Notes: a model not told the origin generated them from the sequence alone. A DNA stretch of 64,000 nt from Cryobacterium psychrophilum (GCF_004365915.1 NZ_SODI01000001.1:1674001-1738000); one strand, 5' to 3'; positions 8,620 to 18,167 are shown, numbered from the stretch's first letter. Translations and numbers: made by a program.

Positions 8620-8978
8620 GCGCGCGTCCGCTCGATGCGCACCGCGACATCCGTGAACGGCACCTCGATCGGCGCCTGCGGCTTGTGCACGGTCACCTGC
8701 ACGCGCTCGGCGGCCTCATGCAGCAGCACGACGGCGGCGATACGCTCGGCGACCGTCTCGATGAGGTCAACCGGGTTGTGCTGCGCGGCCACGGTGACCT
8801 CATTCGCGAGCTCGCCGTAATGGATCGTGCGCGACACGTCGTCGCTCACAGCAGCCGTGCGCAGGTCGAGCCACACGGTGACATCGATCACGAAATCCTG
8901 CCCGTTCTCTCGCTCAAAGTCGTAGACGCCGTGGTGGGCATTGACCCGCAGCCCGGTAAGAATGATCGAGTCGGTCAT
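8616..8978 (-). CDS. folB: Dihydroneopterin aldolase
   Basis: It cleaves 7,8-dihydroneopterin to 6-hydroxymethyl-dihydropterin and glycolaldehyde. The sequence starting MTDSIILTGLRVNAHHGVYD matches the FolB N-terminus, with the conserved GVxDFE segment. The C-terminal VTVHKPQAPIEVPFTDVAVR is also typical. I prefer the ATG at 8978 (120 aa) because it matches family N-termini. An in-frame ATG at 8996 overlaps the folP stop (ATGA), would add MSHNGV, and may be used through coupling. Confidence 0.94.
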   Translation of the reverse strand: MTDSIILTGLRVNAHHGVYDFERENGQDFVIDVTVWLDLRTAAVSDDVSRTIHYGELANEVTVAAQHNPVDLIETVAERIAAVVLLHEAAERVQVTVHKPQAPIEVPFTDVAVRIERTRA

Positions 8979-8992
8979 GACCCCATTGTGGC

Positions 8993-9808
8993 TCATGCTG
9001 CGGGTCCCGACGCGACGGCCGCCGCGACGCGCTCCAGAACGTTGAGTGCGGTGCGTGTCGCCGACACGTCGTGCACCCGAACGGCCCACGCTCCGGCCTG
9101 CGCGGCCAGCACGCTGATGACGGCCGTGGGCAGATCGCGAGCCAGAACGGATGCCTGCGCTGGCAACACCGCAGCAACGAAGCGTTTACGAGACGCCCCC
9201 ACCATCATCGGGAGGTTCAACTCGTCGAAAGCAGAGAGGTTCGCGAGCAACTCCCAGTCGTGTTCGGCGAGCTTGGCGAATCCAAGTCCCGGGTCGAGCA
9301 CAAGGTTGGACCGCTTGATGCCGGCCCGTTCCAGCTCGACAACGCGGAGAGCCAGTTCGCCCCGCACCTCGGCGACCACGTCACCGTAGCGGGCGCGCGC
9401 GCCCATCTCCTGGGCGTGACCACGCCAGTGCATCGCCACATAGGTGCGCCCGCTGCGAGCGGCAACGCCCGCCATGAGCGGATCGGCGAGGCCGCCGGAG
9501 ACGTCGTTGATGATCTCCGCGCCGGCGGCGACGGCCGCTTCGGCGGTGTCCGCGTTGAAGGTGTCAACGCTGACGCGCACGCCGTTTTGCGCGAGGGCCG
9601 TGATGACCGGGATGACCCGTGACCGTTCGTCGGCCGGCGCCACCCGGGTCGCGCCCGGACGCGTGGACTCACCACCCACGTCGACCACATCGGCTCCCTG
9701 CGCGACGAGTTCGAGACCGTGCTTGATTGCGACATCCGTGGACGCCCATCGCCCGCCGTCGCTGAAGGAATCGGGGGTGACATTGAGCACCCCCATCACG
9801 AGCGTCAT
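8993..9808 (-). CDS. folP: Dihydropteroate synthase
   Basis: It condenses the pterin pyrophosphate with p-aminobenzoate; it is the sulfonamide target. Signature 1 (MGVLNVTPDSFSDGG) is at residues 5-19 and signature 2 (VDVGGESTRPGA) at about 41-52, with the later DPGLGFAKLAEHDWELL block containing the pABA-site region. Length (271 aa) is normal. The ATG overlaps the folE stop by 4 nt, and the gene lies between folE and folB as in mycobacteria. Confidence 0.96.
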   Translation of the reverse strand: MTLVMGVLNVTPDSFSDGGRWASTDVAIKHGLELVAQGADVVDVGGESTRPGATRVAPADERSRVIPVITALAQNGVRVSVDTFNADTAEAAVAAGAEIINDVSGGLADPLMAGVAARSGRTYVAMHWRGHAQEMGARARYGDVVAEVRGELALRVVELERAGIKRSNLVLDPGLGFAKLAEHDWELLANLSAFDELNLPMMVGASRKRFVAAVLPAQASVLARDLPTAVISVLAAQAGAWAVRVHDVSATRTALNVLERVAAAVASGPAA

Positions 9809-10374
9809 GATCCGGACGCGATCAGGGAGATGATCTCGGCCCGCGCCACCGGGGAGGACAGGCTGCCGCGACTGGCCAGGGTGACCGTGGAGCTGCGGGT
9901 CTGGCGGGGGCCCCGCGTACCGACGCAGCCGTGCACCGCGTCGAGCACCACAAGAACCCCGAGGGGGTCGAGACCGTCTTGCAGCACCTCGGCGATCTCC
10001 TCGGTCAGCCGCTCCTGCAGCTGCGGGCGCGCCGCGATCGTCTCGATCACGGCCGGCAGGCGGCCGAGTCCAACGACCCGTTCCCGCGGCAGGTACGCGA
10101 TGTGTGCCGTTCCGAGGAACGGGAGCAGGTGGTGTTCACAGATGGATCGGAACGAGACGTCGCGCAGCAGCACCAGTTCGCCCGTGTGCGGGCCCACCGG
10201 CAGGAAGTCGCGGAGGTGATCGAGTGGATCCCGGCCGATCCCACCGAAGAACTCCGCGTAGGCATCCGCCACCCGGGTGGGAGTCGACTCCAGGCCCTCG
10301 CGATCGGGGTCTTCCCCGATCGCGACCAGAATCTCCGCAACAGCCGCCTGAATGCGCGCCTTATCGACCCCCAC
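9805..10374 (-). CDS. folE: GTP cyclohydrolase I
   Basis: It converts GTP to 7,8-dihydroneopterin triphosphate, the first step of folate synthesis. The zinc-site motif CEHHLLPFLGTAHIAYLP (about residues 79-96), the LGRLPAVIET segment and the C-terminal zinc cysteine in HGCVGTRG are all present in 189 residues. The start is GTG at 10374, 6 nt after the ftsH stop, with no strong Shine-Dalgarno sequence, so translation probably relies on coupling to ftsH. Confidence 0.95.
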   Translation of the reverse strand: MGVDKARIQAAVAEILVAIGEDPDREGLESTPTRVADAYAEFFGGIGRDPLDHLRDFLPVGPHTGELVLLRDVSFRSICEHHLLPFLGTAHIAYLPRERVVGLGRLPAVIETIAARPQLQERLTEEIAEVLQDGLDPLGVLVVLDAVHGCVGTRGPRQTRSSTVTLASRGSLSSPVARAEIISLIASGS

Positions 10375-10380
10375 GGCGAC

Positions 10381-12393
10381 CTAGGCCGTTGCGGGACGCG
10401 GGTTGCGGTTCGGTGTGCGCTTCGGCTTGGCGGTGGCGTGGTCCTCGCTCGAAACGCCACCGTCGACGACACCCTCATCGATGGGCGCCTTGGGCACCGG
10501 CATATTGATGGGCGGCACGTCCGAGACCGGGCGCTTATCGCTGGAAAGCCACTGCGCACGCGGCGCCAACTTCTCCACGTTCGTGAAGATCTCGGCGAGG
10601 GCGTGCTGGTCGAGTGTTTCGTTCTCGAGCAGTGCGGCGGCGAGCTCGTCGAGGACGCCGCGGTTGCTGACCAGCACCGTGTAGGCCTCGTCGTGGGCGT
10701 CTTCGAGCAGCTGGCGCACCTCGTCGTCGACCTGTGCGGCGACGCGCTCTGAGTAGTCGCGTTGGTGGCCCATGTCACGACCGAGGAAGACCTCGCCGGA
10801 ACCCTGGCCAAGCTTGAGCGGGCCAACGGAGGCGCTCATCCCGAACTCGGTGACCATCTTGCGGGCGGTCGCCGTGGCCTTCTCGATGTCGTTTGAGGCG
10901 CCCGTGGTGGGGTCGTGGAAAATAAGCTCCTCGGCCACCCGGCCGCCCATGGCGTAGGCGAGCTGGTCGAGCAGTTCGTTGCGCGTCACGGAGTAGCGGT
11001 CTTCGAGCGGCATGACCATCGTGTAGCCGAGGGCACGGCCGCGCGGCAGGATCGTGATCTTGGTCACGGGGTCGGTGTTGCGCATCGCCGTGGCGACGAG
11101 GGCGTGTCCGCCCTCGTGGTACGCGGTGATGAGCTTCTCCTGGTCGCGCATCACGCGGGACCGACGCTGCGGACCGGCCATGACCCGATCAACGGCCTCG
11201 TCGAGGGCACGGTTGTCGATCAGCTGCGCGTTGGAGCGAGCGGTCAACAGTGCGGCCTCGTTCAGCACGTTGGCCAGATCGGCGCCGGTGAAACCGGGGG
11301 TCTTGCGGGCGAGCACCTCAAGGTCGACGCCGGGAGCCATGGGTTTGCCCTTCGAGTGCACCTCGAGAATGTGCTTGCGTCCGAGCATGTCGGGCGCATC
11401 CACACCGATCTGACGGTCGAATCGGCCGGGGCGCAGCAGCGCGGGGTCGAGAATGTCAGGGCGGTTGGTGGCGGCGATGAGGATGACGTTCGCCTTGACG
11501 TCGAAGCCGTCCATCTCGACGAGCAACTGGTTGAGGGTCTGCTCACGCTCGTCGTGCCCGCCACCCATGCCGGCGCCGCGGTGGCGGCCGACGGCATCGA
11601 TCTCATCGATGAAGATGATGGCCGGGGCGTTCTCCTTCGCCTGCTGGAACAGGTCGCGCACGCGGCTGGCGCCGACGCCCACGAACATCTCCACAAAGTC
11701 TGATCCGGAGATGGCGTAGAACGGAACGTTTGCCTCGCCGGCGACGGCGCGGGCCAGCAGGGTCTTACCCGTGCCGGGAGGGCCGTAGAGCAGCACGCCC
11801 TTGGGAATGCGAGCCCCGACGGCCTGGAACTTCGCGGGTTCCTTGAGGAATTCTTTGATCTCTTCAAGTTCTTCGATGGCTTCGGTGGCACCGGCGACGT
11901 CAGCGAAGGTCACCTGAGGGCTCTCTTTGGAGACGAGCTTGGCCTTCGACTTGCCGAACTGCATCACCTTGTTGCCGCCGCCCTGCATGCCCGAGAGCAT
12001 GAGCCAGAAGAACGCACCGATCAGCAGCACGGGAAGCAGGAACCCCAGGATGGAGAGAAGAGCGTTGGGCTGCGGCACCTCGTCGGTGAAGCCATTCTTC
12101 GGGTTCGCGTTGCTGACGGCGGTGACGACCTCTTCGCCACGCTGCGACACGTAGTTGAACTGCACCTGGGTGCCGAGGTCACCGGACGCCTTCGACAGCG
12201 TGAGGTCGACACGCTGTTCGCCGTCGACGATCTTGGCCTCGGCCACCTGTCCGTTCTTCAGGAACTCGAGCCCCTGCTGGGTGGTGATCTCGCGGAATCC
12301 GGACATGGTGATCAGGCTCGACCCCACCCAGACAGCGATGACGGCGAGCACGATGTAGAGAATAGGACCGCGAAGCAGCTTCTTGACGTTCAT
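10381..12393 (-). CDS. ftsH: ATP-dependent zinc metalloprotease FtsH
   Basis: A membrane-anchored AAA+ protease for quality control of membrane and short-lived proteins. The 670 residues show two membrane helices (about 9-30 and 111-133) flanking an extracytoplasmic domain, Walker [11 protein letters not shown] (about 203), Walker B IIFIDEID (about 260), the second region of homology ([20 protein letters not shown]) and the zinc site HEGGH (about 425). The C-terminal 60 residues are Pro/Lys-rich and variable, as usual in actinobacterial FtsH. It heads the ftsH-fol gene order after hpt. Confidence 0.97.
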   Translation of the reverse strand: MNVKKLLRGPILYIVLAVIAVWVGSSLITMSGFREITTQQGLEFLKNGQVAEAKIVDGEQRVDLTLSKASGDLGTQVQFNYVSQRGEEVVTAVSNANPKNGFTDEVPQPNALLSILGFLLPVLLIGAFFWLMLSGMQGGGNKVMQFGKSKAKLVSKESPQVTFADVAGATEAIEELEEIKEFLKEPAKFQAVGARIPKGVLLYGPPGTGKTLLARAVAGEANVPFYAISGSDFVEMFVGVGASRVRDLFQQAKENAPAIIFIDEIDAVGRHRGAGMGGGHDEREQTLNQLLVEMDGFDVKANVILIAATNRPDILDPALLRPGRFDRQIGVDAPDMLGRKHILEVHSKGKPMAPGVDLEVLARKTPGFTGADLANVLNEAALLTARSNAQLIDNRALDEAVDRVMAGPQRRSRVMRDQEKLITAYHEGGHALVATAMRNTDPVTKITILPRGRALGYTMVMPLEDRYSVTRNELLDQLAYAMGGRVAEELIFHDPTTGASNDIEKATATARKMVTEFGMSASVGPLKLGQGSGEVFLGRDMGHQRDYSERVAAQVDDEVRQLLEDAHDEAYTVLVSNRGVLDELAAALLENETLDQHALAEIFTNVEKLAPRAQWLSSDKRPVSDVPPINMPVPKAPIDEGVVDGGVSSEDHATAKPKRTPNRNPRPATA

Positions 12394-12491
12394 AGTGCTC
12401 CTAAGCTAGCGTGCCCGCACTGGGGGAAAGGTGTGTGTTCGCCTCAAGGAAAATCGGAAGTGTTGACCCGGGGGCGAGATCAGACCGTGGC

Positions 12492-13067
12492 TCAGCTGGC
12501 AGCAGCGCCGCCGGTCGGCGCGTACACGTGCGGGGCGAGCACTCCCACCGAACGCAGGTTGCGGTACTTTTCGTCGTAGTCGAGACCGTAGCCGACGACG
12601 AACTGGTTCGGAATGTCGAAACCGGCGTACTTCACGTTGATCTCCACCCGTGCGGCATCGGGCTTGCGCAGCAGGGCACAAATTTCAACGGATGTCGGTC
12701 CGCGCGAATTCAGGTTGGCGAGCAGCCACGACAGGGTCAGGCCGGAGTCGATGATGTCTTCGACGATGAGCACGTGACGGCCGGTGAGGTCGGTGTCGAG
12801 GTCCTTGAGGATGCGCACGACGCCGCTCGAGGTTGTTCCGGAACCGTAGGAGCTCACGGCCATCCAGTCCATCGAGATGGGATGGTGCAGTTCGCGGGCA
12901 AGGTCTGCCATCACCATGACGGCGCCCTTGAGCACACCGACGAGCAGGAGGTCCTTGCCGGCGTAGTCCGCCTCGATTTGCCGAGACATCTCCGCGAGGC
13001 GGGTGTGGATCTGCTCTTCGCTGATCAGAATTTCGGTGAGGTCGCCGTCAATGTCGCGAGGTTCCAT
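12492..13067 (-). CDS. hpt: Hypoxanthine-guanine phosphoribosyltransferase
   Basis: A 191-residue purine salvage enzyme that makes IMP/GMP from the base and PRPP. The PRPP-binding motif [18 protein letters not shown] (about residues 98-115) is intact, as are the N-terminal [20 protein letters not shown] and the C-terminal base-recognition region ([20 protein letters not shown]). The ATG lies inside the end of tilS (20 nt overlap), the common tilS-hpt-ftsH order of Gram-positive bacteria. A 98-nt gap separates it from ftsH and may hold a promoter. Confidence 0.95.
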   Translation of the reverse strand: MEPRDIDGDLTEILISEEQIHTRLAEMSRQIEADYAGKDLLLVGVLKGAVMVMADLARELHHPISMDWMAVSSYGSGTTSSGVVRILKDLDTDLTGRHVLIVEDIIDSGLTLSWLLANLNSRGPTSVEICALLRKPDAARVEINVKYAGFDIPNQFVVGYGLDYDEKYRNLRSVGVLAPHVYAPTGGAAAS

Positions 13068-14088
13068 GGGAGCGGGGCAGTCCTTTACTGGGGTGTGTGT
13101 CCAGAACGGTGAATGTCAGCACACCGTCCTGCCGTTCAACTCTAATGCCTGGCAGGTTGAGCGCTTCCTGTCCGTGCCAATCCGTCACTAAACGGCCCAC
13201 CGCGAGGGTGTGGCTACGGGTCAGCAGCGCCCCGAACGTCTCCTCCGCCGCGAAGCGAATCACCCGCTGCCGCACGGCCGCAGACGAGGGGGCGAGGGCC
13301 GCGACCGGGATCTGTCCGCCGTGTTCGGTACGTGACCACGCGCCCTGCAGCAGAGCGCGTGCGAGTTCGTCGAGCGCGTCGGAGTCCTCACGCAGCGCGT
13401 CGGCCGTGCGCGCGAGCGCCTCGCTGATTCCGGGACCGAGTTCGCGCTCAAGCAGGGGCAGCACGGTCTGCCGCACCCGTACCCTCGCGTAGCGCGCGTC
13501 GTCGTTCTGCGGGTCGTGCCAGGGCGTGAGCCCGCTGTCGATGCAGAACTGGCGGGTCTGCTCCCGGCGGATGCCGAGGATCGGGCGCAGGTACGGGCCG
13601 TTGCGCACGCTCATACCGCGCAGGCTCGTCGGGCCGGAGCCGCGGGCGAGGCCGAGCAGCACCGTCTCGGCCTGGTCGTCGAGGGTATGGCCGAGCAGCA
13701 CGGCACTCGCTCCGGTTTCGGCGAGAGCGCGCTCGAAGGCGGCATAACGGGCCGCACGGGCGGCGGCTTCCGGGCCGCCGCCCGTACCAACGTCAACCGT
13801 GAGCACGAGTACGGGCGTGAGGCCCAACTGGCGGGCCTGGTCGGCCGCCGTCGCCGCGACATCCGCTGACCCGGCCTGAAGGCGGTGGTCGACGATGACG
13901 GCGCCGGCGCGCACGCCGGCGCGGCGCGCTTCGAATGACGTCGCGGCGGCGAGGGCGAGCGAATCCGCTCCCCCACTGAGGCCCACGAGCACGAATTCGG
14001 GAACGGGCGCGGCGCGGAGAATCTCACGCACGGACCGGCGCACATCGGCAATGGCCGGGGTGAGACGGCGGCGGCGTTCAGACTGCAT
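13048..14088 (-). CDS. tilS: tRNA(Ile)-lysidine synthetase
   Basis: It adds lysine to C34 of the tRNA-Ile with CAU anticodon so that it reads AUA. The N-type ATP pyrophosphatase P-loop [14 protein letters not shown] lies at about residues 36-49. Further motifs are [20 protein letters not shown] (about 133-152) and the [15 protein letters not shown] segment. Length of 346 aa is typical of the short actinobacterial form. The gene is divergent from ppa with about 45 nt between starts, and its end overlaps the hpt start. Confidence 0.95.
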   Translation of the reverse strand: MQSERRRRLTPAIADVRRSVREILRAAPVPEFVLVGLSGGADSLALAAATSFEARRAGVRAGAVIVDHRLQAGSADVAATAADQARQLGLTPVLVLTVDVGTGGGPEAAARAARYAAFERALAETGASAVLLGHTLDDQAETVLLGLARGSGPTSLRGMSVRNGPYLRPILGIRREQTRQFCIDSGLTPWHDPQNDDARYARVRVRQTVLPLLERELGPGISEALARTADALREDSDALDELARALLQGAWSRTEHGGQIPVAALAPSSAAVRQRVIRFAAEETFGALLTRSHTLAVGRLVTDWHGQEALNLPGIRVERQDGVLTFTVLDTHPSKGLPRSHGTSRH

Positions 14089-14133
14089 CCAGTAACGTTA
14101 GCCGCAGACTTAGATCAAGGGAGAAAAAAGGCC

Positions 14134-14625
14134 ATGGCCGAATACGACGCAGTCATCGAAATCCCCCGTGGGAGCCGCAACAAATACGAGGTCGATCACA
14201 AGACCGGACGGGTCTACCTCGACCGCGTTCTCTACACAAGCTTCATGTACCCCACCGACTACGGTTACTTCGAGAACACGCTCGGACTCGACGGCGACCC
14301 CGTCGACGTTCTCGTACTGCTCGACTACCCGCTGTTCCCCGGCGTTGGCGTCTCGGTTCGCCCCGTGGCCGTGTTCAACATGACGGATGACGGCGGTTCA
14401 GACGCCAAGGTGATCGCCGTTCCTGCGGGCGACCCGCGCTGGAACCACATTCAGGACGTGCTCGACATTCCCGAGTACACCCGCAAGGAGATCGAGCACT
14501 TCTTCGAGCACTACAAGGACCTGGAGCCCGGCAAATGGGTGAAGACCGAAGGCTGGGGTGACGCCGCCGAAGCAGACCAGATCGTACGTGACGGCATCAC
14601 CAAGCTTGCCGCAGAGGGTCACTGA
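14134..14625 (+). CDS. ppa: Inorganic pyrophosphatase
   Basis: A 163-residue family I soluble pyrophosphatase, which hydrolyses PPi to phosphate and drives biosynthetic reactions forward. The metal-binding signature DGDPVDVLVLLDYP (about residues 55-68) is intact, as are the N-terminal IEIPRGSRNKYEVD and the FFEHYKDLEPGKWVK region. The ATG follows a strong purine-rich ribosome-binding site (AAGGGAGAAAAAAGG). Stand-alone transcription unit, followed by a hairpin terminator. Confidence 0.97.
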   Translation: MAEYDAVIEIPRGSRNKYEVDHKTGRVYLDRVLYTSFMYPTDYGYFENTLGLDGDPVDVLVLLDYPLFPGVGVSVRPVAVFNMTDDGGSDAKVIAVPAGDPRWNHIQDVLDIPEYTRKEIEHFFEHYKDLEPGKWVKTEGWGDAAEADQIVRDGITKLAAEGH

Positions 14626-14652
14626 CCCCCCGTCGCACGCCGCGCAACGAGG

Positions 14653-14680
14653 AAGGCCCCGAGCACATGCTCGGGGCCTT
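14653..14680. terminator. Hairpin terminator between convergent ppa and NlpC/P60 gene
   Basis: A perfect 12-bp stem (AAGGCCCCGAGC / GCTCGGGGCCTT) with a 4-nt loop lies 28 nt after the ppa stop. The A- and T-containing stem base would give short U-rich ends on both strands, so it can serve both convergent genes. Confidence 0.85.
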
Positions 14681-14682
14681 CA

Positions 14683-14750
14683 TCTGTGCGGGGTCAGGCT
14701 CTGTGCGGGGTCAGGCTGTGTGCCCGGTCAGGCTGTGTGCGCGGTCAGGC
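14683..14750. repeat. 17-bp tandem repeat, four units
   Basis: Four adjacent 17-bp units of the type TSTGTGCSSGGTCAGGC (two identical, two with 2-3 changes) occupy the 3' untranslated region of the NlpC/P60 gene. The last unit includes that gene's stop codon. No coding role is apparent. Confidence 0.9.
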
Positions 14751-16208
14751 CGGGCGGCCCACGTACGGCGCCACCTGGCTGATGGACCAAATACTGTGGA
14801 TCCGCACGGGCGAGGAGGGGTTGGGGGCCTCCAGAATCTGACCGCCCCCCATGTAAATGGCCACGTGATAGTAGTTCCCGGGGCTGCCCCAGAACACGAG
14901 GTCACCAACGGCCACGTTCGCGAACGACACGAGTCGCCCCCGCGCCGACATGGTGTTGTACTGGTTGGTCGCGGAATGCGAGCCGATGTAGATTCCCGCT
15001 GCTGAGTACGCCGCCCTGGTGAGACCCGAGCAGTCCCACACGTCGGGGCCGGCGCCGCCAAGCAGGTACCGGTCGCCGAGCTGCGCCCTGGCGAAAGAAA
15101 TCGCCGTGCTCACAGCGTTCGCGTTGGGGATGGGTGCAGGGGTTCCGGTTGTCGCGCCGGAGCTGCTGCCGTTGCCCGATGAGGCGGGAGGTGCCACCCG
15201 GGGCGCTACCGGAGGCGCTATCGGAGGCGCTACCGGTGCCGCAACGGGTGCCGCGACCTGTGCCGCAACCGGTGTTCGCACCGGTGCGGCAACGGGCGCC
15301 GACACGGGTGCGGCTACAGGCGCCGACACGGGCACGGTTACGGGTGCCGCAGCGCCCGCCTTGGCCGCGGCGGCTGCCGCGATCCGGGCCGCCGAAGCCT
15401 GGGCCGCGGCGAACGCCTTGGCGGTAGCCGCAGCATCCACGCCGGCCTGGTAGCTGCGTTCTTCCTCGGCCGTCGTGTCCTTGAGCAGGGCGAGCTGCTC
15501 GAAGAGCTCACTCGACTTCTTCTGCTGAAGGTCGAAGGCGGCCTGCGTCACGGTCGCCGCCCGGCTGGCCGCGTCAAGCGTGGTCTTGGACTCCTCGGTG
15601 AGACGCGTGCGCTCCGCGCTGGCGGATGCCGCCTGGTCGCCCAGCGACTCGGCCGTGTTCTTGTCCTGGAGCGCCTGGTCGTAAATGGCCGCGGACTGTT
15701 CGCTGAGCTTGCTCGCGGTACCGAGCTGGTGCAGCAGGTCGTCGGCGGTGTTGCCGTTGAGGAAGAGATTGAGCGAGAGCCCGCCGGCGCCGGCCTTGCC
15801 CAGGTGCGCGGCAATGAGGCCGGCCCGCATCTTGGAGGTGGCGGCGGCGGCCTCGGCGGCGGACGCCTGCCGGGTGAGGCTCGCTTCGCGCGCCGTCGCG
15901 GCGTCGAGCGCATCCAGCGTCACCCGATAGGCCTCGGCGGCCACCTGGGATGATGTGGCGGCGTCTTCGGCACTCGCCCGCAGGGCACCGAGCAATCCGG
16001 AGATCTTCTCGATCTCGGCGCTCTTGGTGGCCTCGTTCCCTTTGGCCTTCTGTACGTCGTCCCAGCTCGGGTATCCCGGGGCGGCGAAAGCGGCCGGTGC
16101 GGCGAGGCCGCCCGAAACACCCACTGCTCCGACGAGTCCGATGGTCACGGCCGAGAGCAGCCGATTGGGTCGCAGTCGTGCATGCGTGCGAGCGTTGATT
16201 TTAGCCAA
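14745..16208 (-). CDS. Secreted NlpC/P60 peptidoglycan endopeptidase, RipA-like
   Basis: A 487-residue secreted hydrolase that likely cleaves peptidoglycan stem peptides. A signal peptide (hydrophobic core SAVTIGLVGAVGVSG, cleavage near AAFAAP) is followed by a coiled-coil region (about 55-285), an Ala/Pro/Val-rich linker (about 300-360, APVAAPV-like repeats) and a C-terminal NlpC/P60 domain with catalytic Cys in WDCSGLTRAAY, His in HVAIYMGGG and Glu 12 residues later, the same triad type as mycobacterial RipA. I chose TTG at 16206-16208 because GGGGAG lies 6 nt upstream and it opens directly before the signal peptide. It overlaps the end of the M23 gene by 8 nt, so the pair is probably coupled. 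Confidence 0.88.
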   Translation of the reverse strand: MAKINARTHARLRPNRLLSAVTIGLVGAVGVSGGLAAPAAFAAPGYPSWDDVQKAKGNEATKSAEIEKISGLLGALRASAEDAATSSQVAAEAYRVTLDALDAATAREASLTRQASAAEAAAATSKMRAGLIAAHLGKAGAGGLSLNLFLNGNTADDLLHQLGTASKLSEQSAAIYDQALQDKNTAESLGDQAASASAERTRLTEESKTTLDAASRAATVTQAAFDLQQKKSSELFEQLALLKDTTAEEERSYQAGVDAAATAKAFAAAQASAARIAAAAAAKAGAAAPVTVPVSAPVAAPVSAPVAAPVRTPVAAQVAAPVAAPVAPPIAPPVAPRVAPPASSGNGSSSGATTGTPAPIPNANAVSTAISFARAQLGDRYLLGGAGPDVWDCSGLTRAAYSAAGIYIGSHSATNQYNTMSARGRLVSFANVAVGDLVFWGSPGNYYHVAIYMGGGQILEAPNPSSPVRIHSIWSISQVAPYVGRPA

Positions 16209-17604
16209 GTGGAGCTCCCCTGTCGGCCATGAACGGTGCGGCGTTGATGCGGTTCCCGTTGATCCACACCTCGAAGTGCAGGTGGCACGCGGTCGAGGCG
16301 CCCGTTTCACCGGAACTCGCGATGTTCTGCCCGACCGACACTCTCTGGCCTGCCTGAACAAAGATTCCCCCATCGCGGATGTGCGCGTAGCCGGTGGAGA
16401 CTCCGTCGCCATGGTCGATCTTCACGAAGTTTCCGTATGTTCCGAGCCGTCCGGCCCAGGTGACGGTGCCGGATTTCGCGGCGTATATGGGTGCGTAGCA
16501 GCCCGTGCCGAGGTCGGTGCCGTAGTGGAAGGTTCCACTGCAGTAGCCGCCGCCGCTGCTGCACAGCGATGTTCGGGAGCCGTAGCCGCCGGTGATGCGG
16601 CCGCTGGCGGGAACGCCCCAACCGGTTGAGCTGACCGAGCTACTTGTTCCGCCCGAACTGCCTGAGCTGGCGGGGGCCCGCGCGGCAGCTGCGGCTGCCG
16701 CGGCCGCCTGAGCTGCCGCGCGTGCTGCTGCCGCCTGACGTGCGACCTCGGCCACCCGGATCGCCTCGAGGCGGGCGCGTTCAACCACGCCGGCTTCATA
16801 GCCGGCGGATGTCGTCGCCTCCGCGTCGCGCATGAACGCGAGCTGCGAGTCGAGTTCGACGCTCTTCTCCTGCGATTCCACGAGAGCGGCGGCGGCGACT
16901 TCGGCCGCGGACTGGGCGGCCTTGAGGGCGGCTTCCGCCGCCACACGGAGGGTTTCGCGTTCGGTCTGGGCGATCCTGGCCTGGTCACCGAGCGCCTGCG
17001 CGCTGTTGTTGGCCGATTGCGCCACATCGTAGATGTCGGTGCTGCGCTCTACGAGCTTGCTCATGTTGCCGAGCTTGGAGAGCAGGGCGTCGGCTTCTCC
17101 GCCGCTGCTGCCCTCGATGAACAGGTTGACGCTCAGGTCGGTTCCACCCGTGCGGTAGAGCTGGGCGGCGAGTTGACCGGCCTGGCGCGTGGCGGCATCC
17201 GCTGTCGCTTTGCTGGCGTCGGCCTGCTCCTGGAGGTCACTCGCGCGTCGAGCCGCGTCGTCAAATTTCTGCTGGGCCTCTTCGAGTGCGGCGGCGCGAG
17301 CATCAGCCTCGGCCTGGGTCTGCTCGACCTGCGTTTGCAGGCCCACGAGCAACTCCTGGATTCTGGTGACCTGCTCCGCGGCGGCCACGGTGTTGGACTT
17401 GGCGTTCTGCAGATCTTGCCAGGTGGGGTAGTCGAGGGCCTGGGCTGACCCAACCGGGCTGACCAGCGTCACCAGCAGTGTCAGCGTGGCTGTGACGCTG
17501 GTGACCGCGAGGGCTCGACGACGGGCAGGGCCGCGATTGTGGCTGAGGCGCCGCCAGGCACCCGCCAGCTCGCGGCCGATCACGGTTGTCGTGCGATTCA
17601 TCAT
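16201..17604 (-). CDS. Secreted M23 (LytM) peptidase with coiled-coil domain
   Basis: A 467-residue secreted protein with signal peptide (about residues 28-55, ending GSAQA), a long coiled-coil region (about 60-290) and a C-terminal LytM/M23 domain (about 330-467). The zinc ligands are visible: HYGTDLG and HLHFEVW, with the additional GYAHIRDGG. Either an active glycyl-glycine/D-Ala endopeptidase or an activator of another hydrolase is possible. The mature N-terminus (YPTWQDLQNAKSNT) is clearly related to that of the NlpC/P60 protein downstream (YPSWDDVQKAKGNE), so the two share an ancestral module. It is the first gene of a two-gene unit. Confidence 0.88.
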   Translation of the reverse strand: MMNRTTTVIGRELAGAWRRLSHNRGPARRRALAVTSVTATLTLLVTLVSPVGSAQALDYPTWQDLQNAKSNTVAAAEQVTRIQELLVGLQTQVEQTQAEADARAAALEEAQQKFDDAARRASDLQEQADASKATADAATRQAGQLAAQLYRTGGTDLSVNLFIEGSSGGEADALLSKLGNMSKLVERSTDIYDVAQSANNSAQALGDQARIAQTERETLRVAAEAALKAAQSAAEVAAAALVESQEKSVELDSQLAFMRDAEATTSAGYEAGVVERARLEAIRVAEVARQAAAARAAAQAAAAAAAAARAPASSGSSGGTSSSVSSTGWGVPASGRITGGYGSRTSLCSSGGGYCSGTFHYGTDLGTGCYAPIYAAKSGTVTWAGRLGTYGNFVKIDHGDGVSTGYAHIRDGGIFVQAGQRVSVGQNIASSGETGASTACHLHFEVWINGNRINAAPFMADRGAPLG

Positions 17605-17835
17605 TCCCCGATCGGGCGCTCATTAGTCACATTTATCACGGTGATCACGTACTTAACATTGTTCACAGTAACAAGGCAGATAAGTATTACCCAGTGGTGG
17701 GCTTGAATCTGACCCAGATGACCCCCAAAACAGCGGTCATTTGCGGGCGCGGCGGACGACCCCCACCCTCGATTTGAGCTTTTGAGATTTAGACCGTATG
17801 CTTACCTCTCGTTGGTCATGCACGCTGTGACACAC
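17605..17835. promoter_or_regulatory. AT-richer control region upstream of the M23/NlpC pair
   Basis: About 230 nt without a convincing gene between the M23 start and tRNA-Glu. It is distinctly AT-richer than the surroundings near 17620-17690 and contains the inverted repeat ATCAC-G-GTGAT at 17635-17645, a reasonable operator candidate for the M23 promoter reading leftwards. Two ACCCCC tracts occur at 17721 and 17759. Confidence 0.45.
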
Positions 17836-17908
17836 GGCCCCATCGTTTAGTGGCCTAGGACGGCGCCCTTTCACGGCGTTAACACGGGTTCGAATCCCGT
17901 TGGGGTCA
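17836..17908 (+). tRNA. tRNA-Glu (TTC)
   Basis: A 73-nt cloverleaf: acceptor GGCCCCA pairs with TGGGGTC (one G-T), anticodon loop CTTTCAC gives anticodon TTC, T-arm CGGGTTCGAATCCCG is canonical, discriminator A. CCA is not encoded. Confidence 0.96.
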
Positions 17909-17945
17909 CGTAAGTGAAGGCAAGGAAAATAGAATAGTATTGCAA

Positions 17946-18010
17946 GCAGTTACATTTACAGCAGTTGATTTATCGCAGTTCAGTTCCACCGCAGTTAGAT
18001 TTACAGCAGT
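17946..18010. repeat. Five GCAGT repeats at about 15-bp spacing between tRNA genes
   Basis: GCAGT(T) occurs at 17946, 17961, 17975, 17991 and 18006 within AT-rich sequence (ATTTACAGCAGTTGATTTA-like). The array fills most of the tRNA-Glu to tRNA-Asp spacer. Confidence 0.7.
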
Positions 18011-18027
18011 CACAGTTTCACCAGTAA

Positions 18028-18101
18028 GGCCCTGTAGCGCAGTTGGTTAGCGCGCCGCCCTGTCACGGCGGAGGTCGCCGGTTCAAGTCCGGTCAGGGTC
18101 G
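18028..18101 (+). tRNA. tRNA-Asp (GTC)
   Basis: A 74-nt cloverleaf: acceptor GGCCCTG pairs with CAGGGTC, anticodon loop CTGTCAC gives anticodon GTC, T-arm CCGGTTCAAGTCCGG, discriminator G as expected for Asp. CCA is not encoded. Confidence 0.96.
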
Positions 18102-18111
18102 CAAAAGCAGG

Positions 18112-18140
18112 AACCCTTTCGAAAGAGAGGGTTTTTGTTT
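18112..18140 (+). terminator. Rho-independent terminator after tRNA-Asp
   Basis: A 9-bp stem (AACCCTTTC / GAGAGGGTT, one G-T pair) with GAAA tetraloop is followed by TTTGTTT. It lies 10 nt after the tRNA. Confidence 0.85.
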
Positions 18141-18167
18141 GAGAAGGCATCGTTCACGAGGCCTTCT

